A DNA stretch of 64,000 bases from Terriglobus roseus (GCF_900105625.1 NZ_FNSD01000001.1:3906001-3970000), one strand, 5' to 3'. Positions 17,990 through 26,685 are shown, counted from the first letter of the stretch. Notes: generated by a model not told the origin, from the sequence alone. Program-made: numbers and translations.

Positions 17990-19456
17990 TTATCGCCCCG
18001 TTCCGCCAACCGTCATCTTGTCGAGTTTTACCGTCGGCATGCCGACTCCCACCGGTACTCCCTGTCCGCGTTTGCCGCAGGTGCCGATGCCTTCATCGAG
18101 CGAAAGATCATGCCCGACCATGCTGACGTACTGCAATGCTTCCGGTCCGTTGCCGATCAACATGGCGCCTTTTACCGGCGCCGTAATCTTGCCGTCTTCT
18201 ATAAGGTATGCTTCGCTGGCCGCAAAGACGAATTTTCCATTCGTAATGTCTACTGAGCCGCCGCTGAAATTGACGGCGTACACGCCCTTCTTGACGCTGC
18301 GAAGTATGTCCTGGGGCTCATCCTCACCCGCGAGCATGTAGGTGTTGGTCATGCGCGGCATCGGTACGCTGGCGTAACTTTCGCGGCGACCGCTGCCTGT
18401 TCGTGACAGTCCCATCAGCTTTGCGGAGAGCTTATCGCTCATGTATTGCCGCAGGATGCCCTTCTCGATCAGCACATTGTTCTGCGTCGGCGTGCCTTCG
18501 TCATCCACATTCAGGCTGCCGCGGCGGTTGGCGATGGTGCCGTTGTCTACGACCGTTACCTTATCGGTCGCAACGCGCTGGCCCATCAGGCCCGCAAAGG
18601 CTGACTGCTTCTTCCGATTGAAGTCGGCCTCCAGGCCGTGACCTACGGCCTCATGAATCAGGACGCCCGGCCAGCCGGGACCCAGAACGACTTCCGTCTC
18701 GCCCGCGGGCGCTTCGATCGCGTTCAGCTGGAGAATGGCCTGGCGAGCAGCCTCTGCAGCGAAGTGTTCCGGCGAGTGATGCGCCGCATAGTAGTCCAGC
18801 GTTACGCGTCCGCCACCACCGCCGGATCCGCGCGCGGTCGCACCCTTGCCTCCGTCGGCAGTGGCATCCTTAGCGATCACGGAGACGCTGAAGCGGCTGA
18901 GCGGCTGCGTGTCGGCAGCCCATGTTCCGTCGCTGGCAGCGATGAAGATGCGCCGCAATTCATCATTGAAACCCGCTCGCACCTGCGTGATGCGTGGGTC
19001 ATACGCGCGTGCAGCCTTGTCCGCGCGCTGCACCAGAGCAAGCTTCGCGGTGATCTCCGCATCCAGTCCGACGACGGGATAGAGGTTGTGCACTTCCGTC
19101 TCGACGAAGCCCTGCACGCGTGTTGTCGCGGGGCCGCTGGCGATCAGTGCCGCGGTCTTTGCTGCGTGGATCAGGCGATCTTCTTCAAGAGAATCGGTGT
19201 AGCTATAGCCGGTCCGTTCGCCGATCAGCACACGCACGCCACAACCGGTGCTATGGCCCTGACTCGCAGATTTAACGATGCCCTCGTCGATGCCGATAGA
19301 GCTTGAAGTCACCGATTCGAAATACAACTCGGCGAAATCCCCGCCCTCGCTGAGCGCCGCAGCCAAGCAGCGCTCGACCAGGGGGGCGTCGACGGCGAAC
19401 CGGTCGCGAAAGAAACTTTGAGATGTGGGGGCTGCCAGGGTGGCCGGACGACTCAT
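17990..19456 (-). CDS. tldD: TldD metalloprotease subunit
   Basis: 488 residues, normal length. Carries the catalytic zinc motif HExxxH (H268-E269...H273, in VLIHEAVGHGLEADFNRKK), plus family blocks SASQGHSTGCGVRVLIGERT and VTVVDNGTIANRRGSLNVDDE. Forms the active subunit of the cytoplasmic TldD/E peptidase. ATG 19456 follows GAGGAG, with TAGAAT (19471-19466) 9 nt upstream of the start. First gene of a three-gene operon. Confidence 0.96.
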   Translation of the reverse strand: MSRPATLAAPTSQSFFRDRFAVDAPLVERCLAAALSEGGDFAELYFESVTSSSIGIDEGIVKSASQGHSTGCGVRVLIGERTGYSYTDSLEEDRLIHAAKTAALIASGPATTRVQGFVETEVHNLYPVVGLDAEITAKLALVQRADKAARAYDPRITQVRAGFNDELRRIFIAASDGTWAADTQPLSRFSVSVIAKDATADGGKGATARGSGGGGGRVTLDYYAAHHSPEHFAAEAARQAILQLNAIEAPAGETEVVLGPGWPGVLIHEAVGHGLEADFNRKKQSAFAGLMGQRVATDKVTVVDNGTIANRRGSLNVDDEGTPTQNNVLIEKGILRQYMSDKLSAKLMGLSRTGSGRRESYASVPMPRMTNTYMLAGEDEPQDILRSVKKGVYAVNFSGGSVDITNGKFVFAASEAYLIEDGKITAPVKGAMLIGNGPEALQYVSMVGHDLSLDEGIGTCGKRGQGVPVGVGMPTVKLDKMTVGGTGR

Positions 19457-19510
19457 GTACTCCTCATTCTACCGCTCGTCTTTTTCGGCCGTTTTTTCGG
19501 AGTGCTGTGC

Positions 19511-19516
19511 TAGGTT
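19511..19516 (+). promoter_or_regulatory. -10-like box of leaderless dinB-like gene
   Basis: TAGGTT 7 nt before ATG 19524. GGGGAG overlaps the gap, so a short-leader mRNA is also possible. Confidence 0.35.
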
Positions 19517-19523
19517 GGGGAGC

Positions 19524-20078
19524 ATGAGAACAGCCCGCCCGCCGGTCGCTGCACCGGCCGACCTGCGCTATCCCATTGGCCCATTCAAGCGGCCCGAAGA
19601 GATCAGCGCTGCTGCCTTATCTGATGCGCTGCTAACGCTGGGCGAACTGCCTCAAAGCCTTCTCACCGCGGTGCACGGGCTTCGAGCCGAGCAACTGGAC
19701 ACACCTTATCGTGAGGGCGGGTGGACGGTGCGGCAGTTGGTACACCATATCGCGGACTCGCACATGAACTGTTATGTGCGCATCAAACTCGCTCTGACCG
19801 AAGCTTCGCCGACGATCAAGCCCTACGACGAGGCAGAGTGGGCCATGCTTCACGATGGGTACGATGCGCCGATTGAGTGGTCTCTGGACTTGCTGGAAGC
19901 GCTGCATGCGCGCCTGCTGATGCTGCTGCGTTCGCTATCGGCCAAGCAGTGGCAGCGAACCTATGTGCATCCTGAGAACGGCGCCTTGTCGCTGGAAACG
20001 GTCGCACTTCTCTACGCGTGGCATAGCAGGCACCATGTGGCACACATTACGACGCTCCGATCCGCGAAGGGCTGGTAA
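19524..20078 (+). CDS. DinB/YfiT-like metal-dependent hydrolase or thiol transferase
   Basis: 184 residues. Four-helix DinB-like fold with the YfiT/BstA pattern of histidines: LVHHIADSHMNCYVRIKLAL and LLYAWHSRHHVAHITTL, which would bind a metal. Starts with the conserved DLRYPIGPF block of the YfiT family. Members act as thiol-S-transferases or hydrolases in the cytoplasm; the thiol here is unknown. The stop (TAA) overlaps the ATG of the next gene (TAATG), so the two are translationally coupled. A longer frame to 19425 overlaps tldD and is unlikely. Confidence 0.88.
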   Translation: MRTARPPVAAPADLRYPIGPFKRPEEISAAALSDALLTLGELPQSLLTAVHGLRAEQLDTPYREGGWTVRQLVHHIADSHMNCYVRIKLALTEASPTIKPYDEAEWAMLHDGYDAPIEWSLDLLEALHARLLMLLRSLSAKQWQRTYVHPENGALSLETVALLYAWHSRHHVAHITTLRSAKGW

Positions 20079-21688
20079 TGCCGGCGCACTCGGCCGGGGT
20101 TTCAGAGCAGACCCCAGCCGAGGTTGCGCATGCCCTGGAAGAATTCCTCGCAGACCATAGCAGGGCAGTTTTGCTTGACGATGGCCGCGTGCTGTTCGAC
20201 ATGCGTGAGTCGCGGTACAGCATCTCGCAGGAGCATGGCCGTTGCACGCTGCACCTGTGGAGTGAAGACCGCAATATGGTGCGACGTGTCAGCGGCTTCT
20301 CCACGCGCAAAGACACGCTGAAGCTGCAGACGCTCCGCTTCGGTCAGAGCAAACCACAGATATTGGAACTGGTGGCGCAGCCCGACCGTCGCACACCCAC
20401 TGCGCGAGATACTACACGCCGTCGCTACGCTGCCACGCTGGAGCGGGTGCTGCTGCGTTCCTACCCCGACTGGAAGGCTGACGACTTTCGCATCGCGATG
20501 GACCTCGAGCAATCCTTTGGGCCTGCGTATGCGCGTGGCGTGCTGCAGCAAGGGCAGAAGGCCTGGGCTGTCGTCGGCGTCAACGCAGAAGAGTCGCAAG
20601 CAACGATTGATGGTGTGCTGACGGTCGGCCTGCTCTGGCTGGGTCTCTGCCGAGAGCAGGCGGACGGCAGACGTCTCTTGAGCGGGTTGCGCATCGTTGT
20701 ACCGAGAGGAACGGCTTCGACAACACTGGCAAGGATGGCGTGGTTACGAGAGGATGCGGCGCGGTGGGAGTTATTCGAACTCGACCAGCGGACAGAAGAG
20801 TTAATGGAGCGCGACGCCGCAGACACCGGCAACCTGATCACGAGGCTGCTTCATGCACCCAACACCGCGGCCGCAACAGAGCGGTTCTCCGTGCCGCTGC
20901 TACAGGCAATGGCCATGGTCCCGATCGCGGACCAAACTCGCGTTGAGCAGCGGTTGCGTTCGTCCACTGAGCTTGCACTGCTCTTGCACGGCCTCGAGTT
21001 TGCGCGGATCCGGCAGAGAGTCTCGGCGAATTCCTTCGCGCAGACTTCGGAGATCAGCTTCGGTGCCGGCGTTCAGGAAAGTCCACTGGATCCAGGCAGT
21101 GAGCCGATGATCCGTGAGTTCGTGGAGCGCTTGTTTGCTCGCCGCAGAAAGGGCGGATCACAGAAAGACCCACTCTACCGCATGCAGCCGGAGGCGTGGC
21201 TTGAATCGGAACTGCGCGCCAACATTGGCCCGCTGACCGATGGTCAGGAAAGTCTTGCGCGCTTCAACACTGACTACGTCTACGCACAGGTGCCCGCGTT
21301 CCAGGCCAGTGACCGCGGCATGCTCGATCTGCTGACCGTCAGTCATGACGGTCGCCTTGCAGTGCTGGAACTGAAAGCGCACGAGGACATGCACTTTGCA
21401 CTGCAGGGGCTGGATTATTGGCTGCGCGTGCGATGGCACCACACGCAGACCATTGATGCCTCAACCGGCATCGGCACCTTTCAGAGGCACGGATACTTCC
21501 CCGGTCTTCGTCTCAGCGAAGATCCACCCCGGCTCTTTTTAGTCGCGCCATCGCTGCGCATCCATCCCGCGACGGAGACAGTCCTGCGCTATCTGAAGCC
21601 GCAGGTGGAATGGACCTTGCTCGGGCTGAATGAGAAGTGGCGCGATGGTGTGAAGGTGATTACGCGGAAGCGGTCGCCGGGCCACTGA
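20078..21688 (+). CDS. uncharacterised protein with C-terminal PD-(D/E)XK nuclease-like domain
   Basis: 536 residues, not a named family to me. The first 300 residues are soluble with no motif I know. The C-terminal 170 residues fit a PD-(D/E)XK fold: Glu in the helix WLESELRANIGPL, Asp417 in GMLDLLTV, Glu431-Leu-Lys433 in RLAVLELKA, and Gln443-x3-Tyr447 in LQGLDYW. The D-x13-ExK plus Q-x3-Y pattern is the one seen in NucS, Cas4 and RecB-type nucleases. This suggests a DNA-processing enzyme, by motif only. Coupled to the DinB-like gene by a 1-nt overlap. Confidence 0.75.
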   Translation: MPAHSAGVSEQTPAEVAHALEEFLADHSRAVLLDDGRVLFDMRESRYSISQEHGRCTLHLWSEDRNMVRRVSGFSTRKDTLKLQTLRFGQSKPQILELVAQPDRRTPTARDTTRRRYAATLERVLLRSYPDWKADDFRIAMDLEQSFGPAYARGVLQQGQKAWAVVGVNAEESQATIDGVLTVGLLWLGLCREQADGRRLLSGLRIVVPRGTASTTLARMAWLREDAARWELFELDQRTEELMERDAADTGNLITRLLHAPNTAAATERFSVPLLQAMAMVPIADQTRVEQRLRSSTELALLLHGLEFARIRQRVSANSFAQTSEISFGAGVQESPLDPGSEPMIREFVERLFARRRKGGSQKDPLYRMQPEAWLESELRANIGPLTDGQESLARFNTDYVYAQVPAFQASDRGMLDLLTVSHDGRLAVLELKAHEDMHFALQGLDYWLRVRWHHTQTIDASTGIGTFQRHGYFPGLRLSEDPPRLFLVAPSLRIHPATETVLRYLKPQVEWTLLGLNEKWRDGVKVITRKRSPGH

Positions 21689-21722
21689 CTCCGCTCAGGA
21701 TTGCAGGCTTTGGTGGTGAGAG

Positions 21723-22766
21723 TCAGCGGCTGCTAACGCTGCGCCACAGGTCGATCTCCGGAGTATCGACGGCGTACTTGTCAATCTCCGTAAGCTCGTC
21801 CTTCGAGAACGCAAGGTTTTTCAGCGCGTCCAGAGAGTCGTCGAGTTGCTGGACGTTGCGTGCGCCAATGAGTGCGGTAGTCACACGCTCATCACGCAGC
21901 GCCCATGCAATCGCCATCTGCGCAAGGGATTGGCCGCGCTGCTTTGCGATCTCGTTGAGTGCGCGGACGTTGGCGAGATTCTTCTCGCTCAGCAGCTTTT
22001 CACTGAAGCTTCCATCGCCGCTGTTCACTCGGGTTTTGTCTGCGCCCGGGTTCAGATACTTGTCGGTCAAAAGGCCCTGCGCCAGCGGCGAGAACGCGAT
22101 GCAGCCCACACCCAGGTCGCTCAACGTGTCGAGGAGGCCCTGCTCAATGAATCGATTCAACATCGAGTACGAGGGTTGATGAATCAAGAGTTTTACGCCT
22201 TCTGCCGCAAGCAGGTCGCTCATGATCCGCGTGCGATCCGGCGAGTAGGACGAGATGCCGATGTACAGCGCCTTACCCTGACGTACGATCTGCGCCAGCG
22301 CACTCGCGGTCTCTTCCATCGGCGTCTCGAAGTCCGGGCGGTGCGTGTAGAAGATGTCGACGTATTCGAGGCCCATCCGCTTCAGAGACTGGTCGAGAGA
22401 TGACACCAAGTACTTCTTCGACGCGCCAATGCCGTATGGTCCCGGCCACATGTCCCAGCCGGCTTTGCTGCTGATGATCAACTCATCACGATGCGCTGCG
22501 AAGTCGGTACGCAGTACCTTGCCGAAGTTCTCCTCAGCCGAGCCGTAGGGCGGCCCGTAGTTATTCGCCAGATCGAAGTGCGTCACGCCACGATCGAATG
22601 CGCGTCGAAGTGTTGCGCGGCTTGTCTCGAATACATCGGCGCCACCGAAGTTCTGCCACAGGCCAAGGGAGATGAGCGGCAGTTGGATGCCGCTCTTACC
22701 GCAACGGCGAAACTGCGCGGCTTTGTAGCGTTCCGGATCGGCTGCGTAGATTTCGGGAAAGGCCAT
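21723..22766 (-). CDS. aldo/keto reductase (YghZ/Kv-beta-like)
   Basis: 347 residues. TIM-barrel reductase with catalytic Tyr in LANNYGPPYGSAEENFG, Lys in LIISSKAG, His in FYTHRPDFETPMEE, and the NADPH-binding C-terminal block VTTALIGARNVQQLDDS. Closest by eye to YghZ (methylglyoxal/L-glyceraldehyde 3-phosphate reductase). ATG 22766 has GGAG 10 nt upstream; the open extension to 22859 runs through the promoter and is rejected. Its promoter carries an inverted repeat (22843-22861), so it may be controlled by a dimeric regulator. Confidence 0.92.
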   Translation of the reverse strand: MAFPEIYAADPERYKAAQFRRCGKSGIQLPLISLGLWQNFGGADVFETSRATLRRAFDRGVTHFDLANNYGPPYGSAEENFGKVLRTDFAAHRDELIISSKAGWDMWPGPYGIGASKKYLVSSLDQSLKRMGLEYVDIFYTHRPDFETPMEETASALAQIVRQGKALYIGISSYSPDRTRIMSDLLAAEGVKLLIHQPSYSMLNRFIEQGLLDTLSDLGVGCIAFSPLAQGLLTDKYLNPGADKTRVNSGDGSFSEKLLSEKNLANVRALNEIAKQRGQSLAQMAIAWALRDERVTTALIGARNVQQLDDSLDALKNLAFSKDELTEIDKYAVDTPEIDLWRSVSSR

Positions 22767-22831
22767 GGTGTTTGACTCCGGAAGCTTGAATCGTCCGCGA
22801 CGCTTCGATCGCGCGAAGTGCGAACCAAGGA

Positions 22832-22837
22832 AGTATA
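22832..22837 (-). promoter_or_regulatory. -10-like box of the aldo/keto reductase gene
   Basis: TATACT on the minus strand, 65 nt before ATG 22766. The -35 region falls within the inverted repeat at 22843-22861. Confidence 0.4.
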
Positions 22838-22842
22838 GCGAG

Positions 22843-22861
22843 ACGTGCATGCGATGCACGT
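22843..22861. promoter_or_regulatory. operator-like inverted repeat
   Basis: ACGTGCAT-GCG-ATGCACGT: a perfect 8-bp inverted repeat spaced by 3 nt, covering the space where the -35 of the TATACT promoter should be. This is a usual place for a repressor site. No regulator gene is adjacent. Confidence 0.4.
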
Positions 22862-23089
22862 GACAGACATGCCGAGAGAGTAGAAAATCACGCGAACGTG
22901 TGTTCTATTTGCGCGGCGATCTTTTGGCTTCAGCTTGAACAAACTGCGCAGCACCCAGGCAATCAAGGGACACAGCTGGAGATATAAAGAGAATTGTAGA
23001 GAGAAGGGAGGGTTCGAGTTTCTCCGCGGTGCCCATCCTGCGACGGACTCTGAGTTTCCCGACGGCGGGTCGCCCGAGTCGCCGCTTGA

Positions 23090-24397
23090 CTAGCTGTCCT
23101 GGTAATCCGCGAAGGCGGCTGGCTGCAGATCACTCGTGCTGATGATGCGCTGAGCTGGGTCGGTGTTGAAGAAGCGGTCGACGGCATCCATCACCTGCTC
23201 ACCCTGCTTGCTTTCGAAGATGCTGCGGCGCAACGTTGCTCCGCCGGGGACGCCGTGGGTGAACCAGCTGGCGAACTGCTTCATCTTGCCGATCACATCG
23301 CGGCGTGCGGACTCGCGGTCGCGCTTCTTGTTACGGAGTTTGTTGTACTCGGACAGATCGTACGGCGAGAGTGCTTCGAGATCTTCGATGTGCGGCAGGT
23401 CGCCGATCTCCGGATGCTCCTGCTCCATCTCTGCGAAGAGCATGGTGAAGTAGGTGCGGATCATGCGGTAACGATCCTGCTCAGTGGCGATGTCATAGGT
23501 GCCTGCACCCGTTGCGGCCTTACTGGCGGTGTACTGCGCGATCTGGCGGAAGATCCACGGATTTGCAGGCGCGGCGCGTCCGATCATGACGGCGTCGCAG
23601 CCGGTCAGTTCGATCATGTTGGCGGCATCTTCGGGCGTGCGGACGTCGCCGTTGCCGATGACGGGAATCTTCACGGCATCCTTGACGGCAGCGATGAACT
23701 CCCAGCGTGCGTTGCCGGTGTAGCCCTGCTCGCGGGTGCGGGCGTGGAGTGCGACGGCGTTCAGGCCACAGTCCTCGGCCATCTTCGCCAGCGGCACGCA
23801 GACGAGAGACTTCTCGTTCCAGCCCAGGCGAAACTTCACGGTGAAGGGAATCGTGACGGCAGCGCGAACGGCTTCAAAGATCGTCTGGATGTGCGGCAGA
23901 TCGCGCAGCAGTCCGCTGCCACCGTTGCAGGCTACGACGCGCTTCGCAGGACAGCCGAGGTTCAGATCGACGATGTCGAAGCCTGCGTCCTGGCAGATGC
24001 GTGCGCTGTCGGCGAGCGTCTCCGGGTTCGATCCGAAGATCTGCGCGGAGATCGGGTGTTCGTCGTCGTAGTAGGTCAGGTAGCGCTTGCGCTTGACCTC
24101 GCGCATGCGGGAGAGGCCGTCGGCGGAGGTGAACTCCGTCATGATGAGGCCGCAGCCCGACTGCTGATTGGTGGCCGCCTGGTCGACGTTATCGCTGGTG
24201 CTGTTGCTGGAGAAGAGGGAAGCATTCTTGATGAAGCGGCGGAAGACGGTGTCCGTTACGCCGGCCATGGGCGCAAGAACGGTCGCCGGCGCGATGCGCA
24301 CGTTGCCGATCGTGAATTCGGCAGGCACAGCGGACGACGTGGCAACGGGAACGTTGTTAGCGATCGCGGTCGGAATGTACACCCACTCTTTCTTCAT
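23090..24397 (-). CDS. dusB: tRNA-dihydrouridine synthase (DusB-like)
   Basis: 435 residues, longer than the usual 320-350. FMN-binding barrel start (APATVLAPMAGVTDTVFRRF), catalytic Cys in DLNLGCPAKRV, RNA/substrate block ALHARTREQGYTGNARW and phosphate-binding VIGNGDVRTPEDA / AVMIGRAAPANPW. Reduces uridine to dihydrouridine in tRNA. A Ser/Asn-rich insertion (SLFSSNSTSDNVDQAA) sits after the first strand, and there is a 25-residue N-terminal extension and a longer tail. ATG at 24397 follows a weak TTAGAGAAAC. Downstream of rpmE across a terminator. Confidence 0.93.
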   Translation of the reverse strand: MKKEWVYIPTAIANNVPVATSSAVPAEFTIGNVRIAPATVLAPMAGVTDTVFRRFIKNASLFSSNSTSDNVDQAATNQQSGCGLIMTEFTSADGLSRMREVKRKRYLTYYDDEHPISAQIFGSNPETLADSARICQDAGFDIVDLNLGCPAKRVVACNGGSGLLRDLPHIQTIFEAVRAAVTIPFTVKFRLGWNEKSLVCVPLAKMAEDCGLNAVALHARTREQGYTGNARWEFIAAVKDAVKIPVIGNGDVRTPEDAANMIELTGCDAVMIGRAAPANPWIFRQIAQYTASKAATGAGTYDIATEQDRYRMIRTYFTMLFAEMEQEHPEIGDLPHIEDLEALSPYDLSEYNKLRNKKRDRESARRDVIGKMKQFASWFTHGVPGGATLRRSIFESKQGEQVMDAVDRFFNTDPAQRIISTSDLQPAAFADYQDS

Positions 24398-24422
24398 CTT
24401 GTTTCTCTAACCCTGACACAAG

Positions 24423-24449
24423 AAGAGCCCCCGGATCCCGGAGGCTCTT
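24423..24449 (-). terminator. terminator after rpmE
   Basis: AAGAGCCCCCGG and CCGGAGGCTCTT form a 12-bp stem with one mismatch and a 3-nt loop, 23 nt past the rpmE stop. On the minus strand it is followed by CTTGTGT, a poor U tract. Confidence 0.55.
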
Positions 24450-24471
24450 TCCTGTTAAAGCGTTGTTGCGG

Positions 24472-24702
24472 TTACTTGGCTGCGGCGACGGACGAATCGC
24501 TCTTGGCGAACTTGCGCTTGAAGCGCTCGATACGGCCGGCGGTGTCCATAACCTTGCTCTTACCCGTGAAGAAGGGGTGGCAGGCGCTGCAGATTTCCAG
24601 CAGGATGTCGCCCTTGTGCGTGGAGCGGGTCTCAAAAGTCGTACCGCAGGCGCACTTGACGTTGGTTGCGACGTAGTTCGGGTGAATTCCTTGCTTCGGC
24701 AT
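24472..24702 (-). CDS. rpmE: 50S ribosomal protein L31, zinc type
   Basis: 76 residues. Starts [10 protein letters not shown] and holds the four zinc cysteines (CACG and [11 protein letters not shown]), so it is the Zn-containing form rather than the zinc-starvation paralogue. Structural protein of the large ribosomal subunit. Leader of about 145 nt from the likely promoter (24853-24881); long L31 leaders are used for autogenous control in some bacteria, not shown here. Confidence 0.97.
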   Translation of the reverse strand: MPKQGIHPNYVATNVKCACGTTFETRSTHKGDILLEICSACHPFFTGKSKVMDTAGRIERFKRKFAKSDSSVAAAK

Positions 24703-24852
24703 TGGATCTCGATTCTTTGGGAGGTTGGGCTTCCTTGCAGAAGTCCGCGCATCTGGCTCACGGTTCGCTTGCAGCGGTCAGACTCACGCCACATCGATGT
24801 TCCCGTCGCTTTGCCCTGGCGGCTTGCTTTCCAGCAATCCGGCGCATTTCCT

Positions 24853-24881
24853 ATTCTATCCCGGTCCGCCACCGTCCGCAA
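24853..24881 (-). promoter_or_regulatory. candidate rpmE promoter
   Basis: On the minus strand TTGCGG (24881-24876), a 17-nt spacer and TAGAAT (24858-24853). Confidence 0.4.
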
Positions 24882-25003
24882 TGGGAGCCGCCGGCGCGCT
24901 CTAAATCTGGGTCGCAGGCATCACGGACTCCACTTCGGCTATCTCAAGCTTTCAAGTTTGGATCGCCAAGGCCGGCGGCTGTGCAACGCCGGTGCGCGTG
25001 GCC

Positions 25004-25009
25004 TACAAT
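25004..25009 (+). promoter_or_regulatory. -10-like box of the secreted-protein gene
   Basis: TACAAT 25 nt before ATG 25035; GTGCAA 17 nt upstream is a poor -35. Confidence 0.4.
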
Positions 25010-25034
25010 TCCGATCCGAAGAGAGGTTCGCACC

Positions 25035-25604
25035 ATGATGAAGCAAGCAGGACGCGTTCTCGTTGCATTTAGCGCACTCAGTGTTGCGGTACTGGCTGGG
25101 GCGCAGACTACCCCCTCCGGCCAGGCGACGCCTCCGGGAACCCAGAACCACACCGGTGGCACCCAGCCCTGTGCCACGGATCCGACCGGCAATCCCGTCT
25201 CGCAGGCGCAGGTGGACGCCAACTGCGCTGTCGCCGGTCCCGGATTCGTTGTTCCTTCCACCAATACTCCGCTGGGCGATAAAGCTGAGCACCATGTGAC
25301 AGCGATCGTCCGCGTCGATTCCGTTGTGGCCAAACCCGCGACCGTTCCGTTTCCCATGGATTTCAGCACCATCGGCAACGTGACCATGGTGAAGGCAAGA
25401 TTGCCGCGTGTGCAGGCCTGCTTCACTGCAGGTCAGATCTGGAGCAACCGCTCCGGTGCGGCTACTTCGACGACCTGCCTTGACCACAAAGGGGAAGTGA
25501 TTGCTTACCAGGAGTGCAAGGCAAAGGTGGGAGACGCACAGCCGGTGTGCACCACTACAACGCCGCAGCAGAGTGACGCTGCGGTAGTGGCGGCAAAGCA
25601 GTAA
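25035..25604 (+). CDS. secreted protein of unknown function
   Basis: 189 residues, no family recognised. Signal peptide (MMKQAGRVLVAFSALSVAVLAGAQ), then a Thr/Pro/Gly/Gln-rich stretch and a compact part with four or more cysteines (CATDPTGNP, DANCAVAGPG, VQACFTAGQ, TTCLDHKGE, YQECKAKVG, QPVCTTTT) that could form disulfides in the periplasm. ATG 25035 has GAGAGG 8 nt upstream. The last 19 nt of the gene, including the stop codon, are repeated immediately downstream. Confidence 0.7.
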   Translation: MMKQAGRVLVAFSALSVAVLAGAQTTPSGQATPPGTQNHTGGTQPCATDPTGNPVSQAQVDANCAVAGPGFVVPSTNTPLGDKAEHHVTAIVRVDSVVAKPATVPFPMDFSTIGNVTMVKARLPRVQACFTAGQIWSNRSGAATSTTCLDHKGEVIAYQECKAKVGDAQPVCTTTTPQQSDAAVVAAKQ

Positions 25605-25623
25605 AGTGGAGGCAAAGCAGTAA
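25586..25623. repeat. 19-bp tandem duplication covering the gene's stop codon
   Basis: AGTGGCGGCAAAGCAGTAA (25586-25604) is followed directly by AGTGGAGGCAAAGCAGTAA (25605-25623); one mismatch. The second copy lies outside the gene. Confidence 0.85.
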
Positions 25624-25719
25624 CGCAAAACGTACCGGGATGGCTCGAAGGTGAGCGTATCGACCCGATTTCCTCTGCCTCCTCCTCCGCCACACGGCGG
25701 GTGAGGAGGCAGATCGCGT

Positions 25720-25725
25720 TAGCAT
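25720..25725 (+). promoter_or_regulatory. -10-like box of leaderless dnaC-like gene
   Basis: TAGCAT 6 nt before GTG 25732; no ribosome-binding site in the gap. Confidence 0.4.
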
Positions 25726-25731
25726 CACAAT

Positions 25732-26544
25732 GTGAGTACAGCGGATCAACTCGGCCTTGCAGCAGAGCTCGAAGACCAGTGCAAGTTCTGTGAAGGGCAG
25801 GGCATGCGCATAGTCGAGGATTCTGCGGGGCGTCGAACAGCAGTTCCGTGCGTCTGCCGGGCTCAGCGACGCACGCGACGGGTGCTTAATCTTGCTCGCA
25901 TTCCGCGACGGTATGAACACTGCACGCTCGACTCCTTTGAACCGAATTTCGGCGAAGGGTCGCACCGTTCGCTTAGTACAGCTCTGAAGAACGCCCGCAA
26001 GTTTGTTGATGGCTATCCGCTGATGAACGACGGCAGCGGCCTGCTGCTGACCGGAGCGATCGGGGTCGGCAAGACGCACCTTGCTGTCGGCATCCTGCAG
26101 GCCTTAGTCGATGAGCGTGGTGCGACGGGGTTGTTCTACGACTATCGGGAGCTCCTGAAGCAGGTGCAGAACAGCTATAACCCGCGTGTTGCCGCGACAG
26201 AACTGGAAGTGCTGGCGCCGGTGTTCGACGCGGAGGTTCTCGTGCTGGATGAGATTGGTGCCTCCAAACCCACGGACTGGGTTTGGGATACGGTCGCGCA
26301 CATCTTAAACACGCGCTATAACGACAAGCGGACCACTATCATCACCACGAACTACGCCAATCTGCCGCCTCTGGGGATGGCAGTCGGTGATGAGAATCAA
26401 CGACCAGCCCGCGCCCTCCGTGAGGAAACCCTGGGCGACCGGATCGGCGAACGCATGCGCTCCCGGTTGCAGGAGATGTGCATTGTGGTCGAGATGCAAG
26501 GGGAAGACTTCCGCCAGAAGGTCAAGAAGGCTTCCTTCTCGTAG
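25732..26544 (+). CDS. DnaC/DnaI-like helicase loader ATPase with N-terminal zinc cysteines
   Basis: 270 residues. N-terminal CKFCEGQG ... VPCVCR is a CxxC/CxC zinc-type motif as in DnaI-like loaders. AAA+ core: Walker [16 protein letters not shown], Walker [10 protein letters not shown], sensor [12 protein letters not shown], and an arginine-rich end ([17 protein letters not shown]) typical of DnaC. Should load the replicative helicase onto DNA; an IstB-like transposase helper is less likely because no transposase is near. The GTG start has TAGCAT 6 nt upstream and no Shine-Dalgarno. Confidence 0.85.
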   Translation: MSTADQLGLAAELEDQCKFCEGQGMRIVEDSAGRRTAVPCVCRAQRRTRRVLNLARIPRRYEHCTLDSFEPNFGEGSHRSLSTALKNARKFVDGYPLMNDGSGLLLTGAIGVGKTHLAVGILQALVDERGATGLFYDYRELLKQVQNSYNPRVAATELEVLAPVFDAEVLVLDEIGASKPTDWVWDTVAHILNTRYNDKRTTIITTNYANLPPLGMAVGDENQRPARALREETLGDRIGERMRSRLQEMCIVVEMQGEDFRQKVKKASFS

Positions 26545-26561
26545 CAGCCTATCTGCGAGCG

Positions 26562-26654
26562 TCAGAAAGTAAGTATGCCCAGCAAAAACAGGATGCCGAA
26601 GCCAAAGGCGGAGGCACGATAGGTCCATTCACGGGATCGGGGTGTCGCTTCCAT
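26562..26654 (-). CDS. candidate 30-residue single-span membrane peptide
   Basis: Reading from ATG 26654: a short charged start ([12 protein letters not shown]) then a hydrophobic span ([14 protein letters not shown]) to the C-terminus. AGGAAGG lies upstream of the ATG, and CAGACA-17 nt-TATAAA (26714-26686) is a fair promoter. It converges on the dnaC-like gene, with 17 nt between stop codons. Function unknown; similar size and make-up to small regulatory membrane peptides. Confidence 0.45.
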   Translation of the reverse strand: MEATPRSREWTYRASAFGFGILFLLGILTF

Positions 26655-26685
26655 GGCCTGCTTCCTTCCTGGAGTTGGGTGCCTG

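Larger units (their letters stand above)
22767..23089. other. 323-nt intergenic region: aldo/keto reductase promoter
   Basis: Between the start of the aldo/keto reductase gene and the end of dus (both minus strand). It holds a TATACT box and an operator-like inverted repeat near 22832-22861. The rest (22862-23089) shows no gene or clear hairpin; it would be the 3' end of the dus transcript. Confidence 0.5.
24703..25034. other. 332-nt divergent promoter region
   Basis: Separates rpmE (minus) from the secreted-protein gene (plus). It holds candidate promoters for each (24853-24881 minus; 25004-25009 plus) and the rpmE leader. No further gene seen. Confidence 0.5.

Noticed and set aside
23255-24676. 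473-codon open frame antisense to dus and rpmE
   Set aside because: Runs across two real genes and a terminator; no domain recognised.
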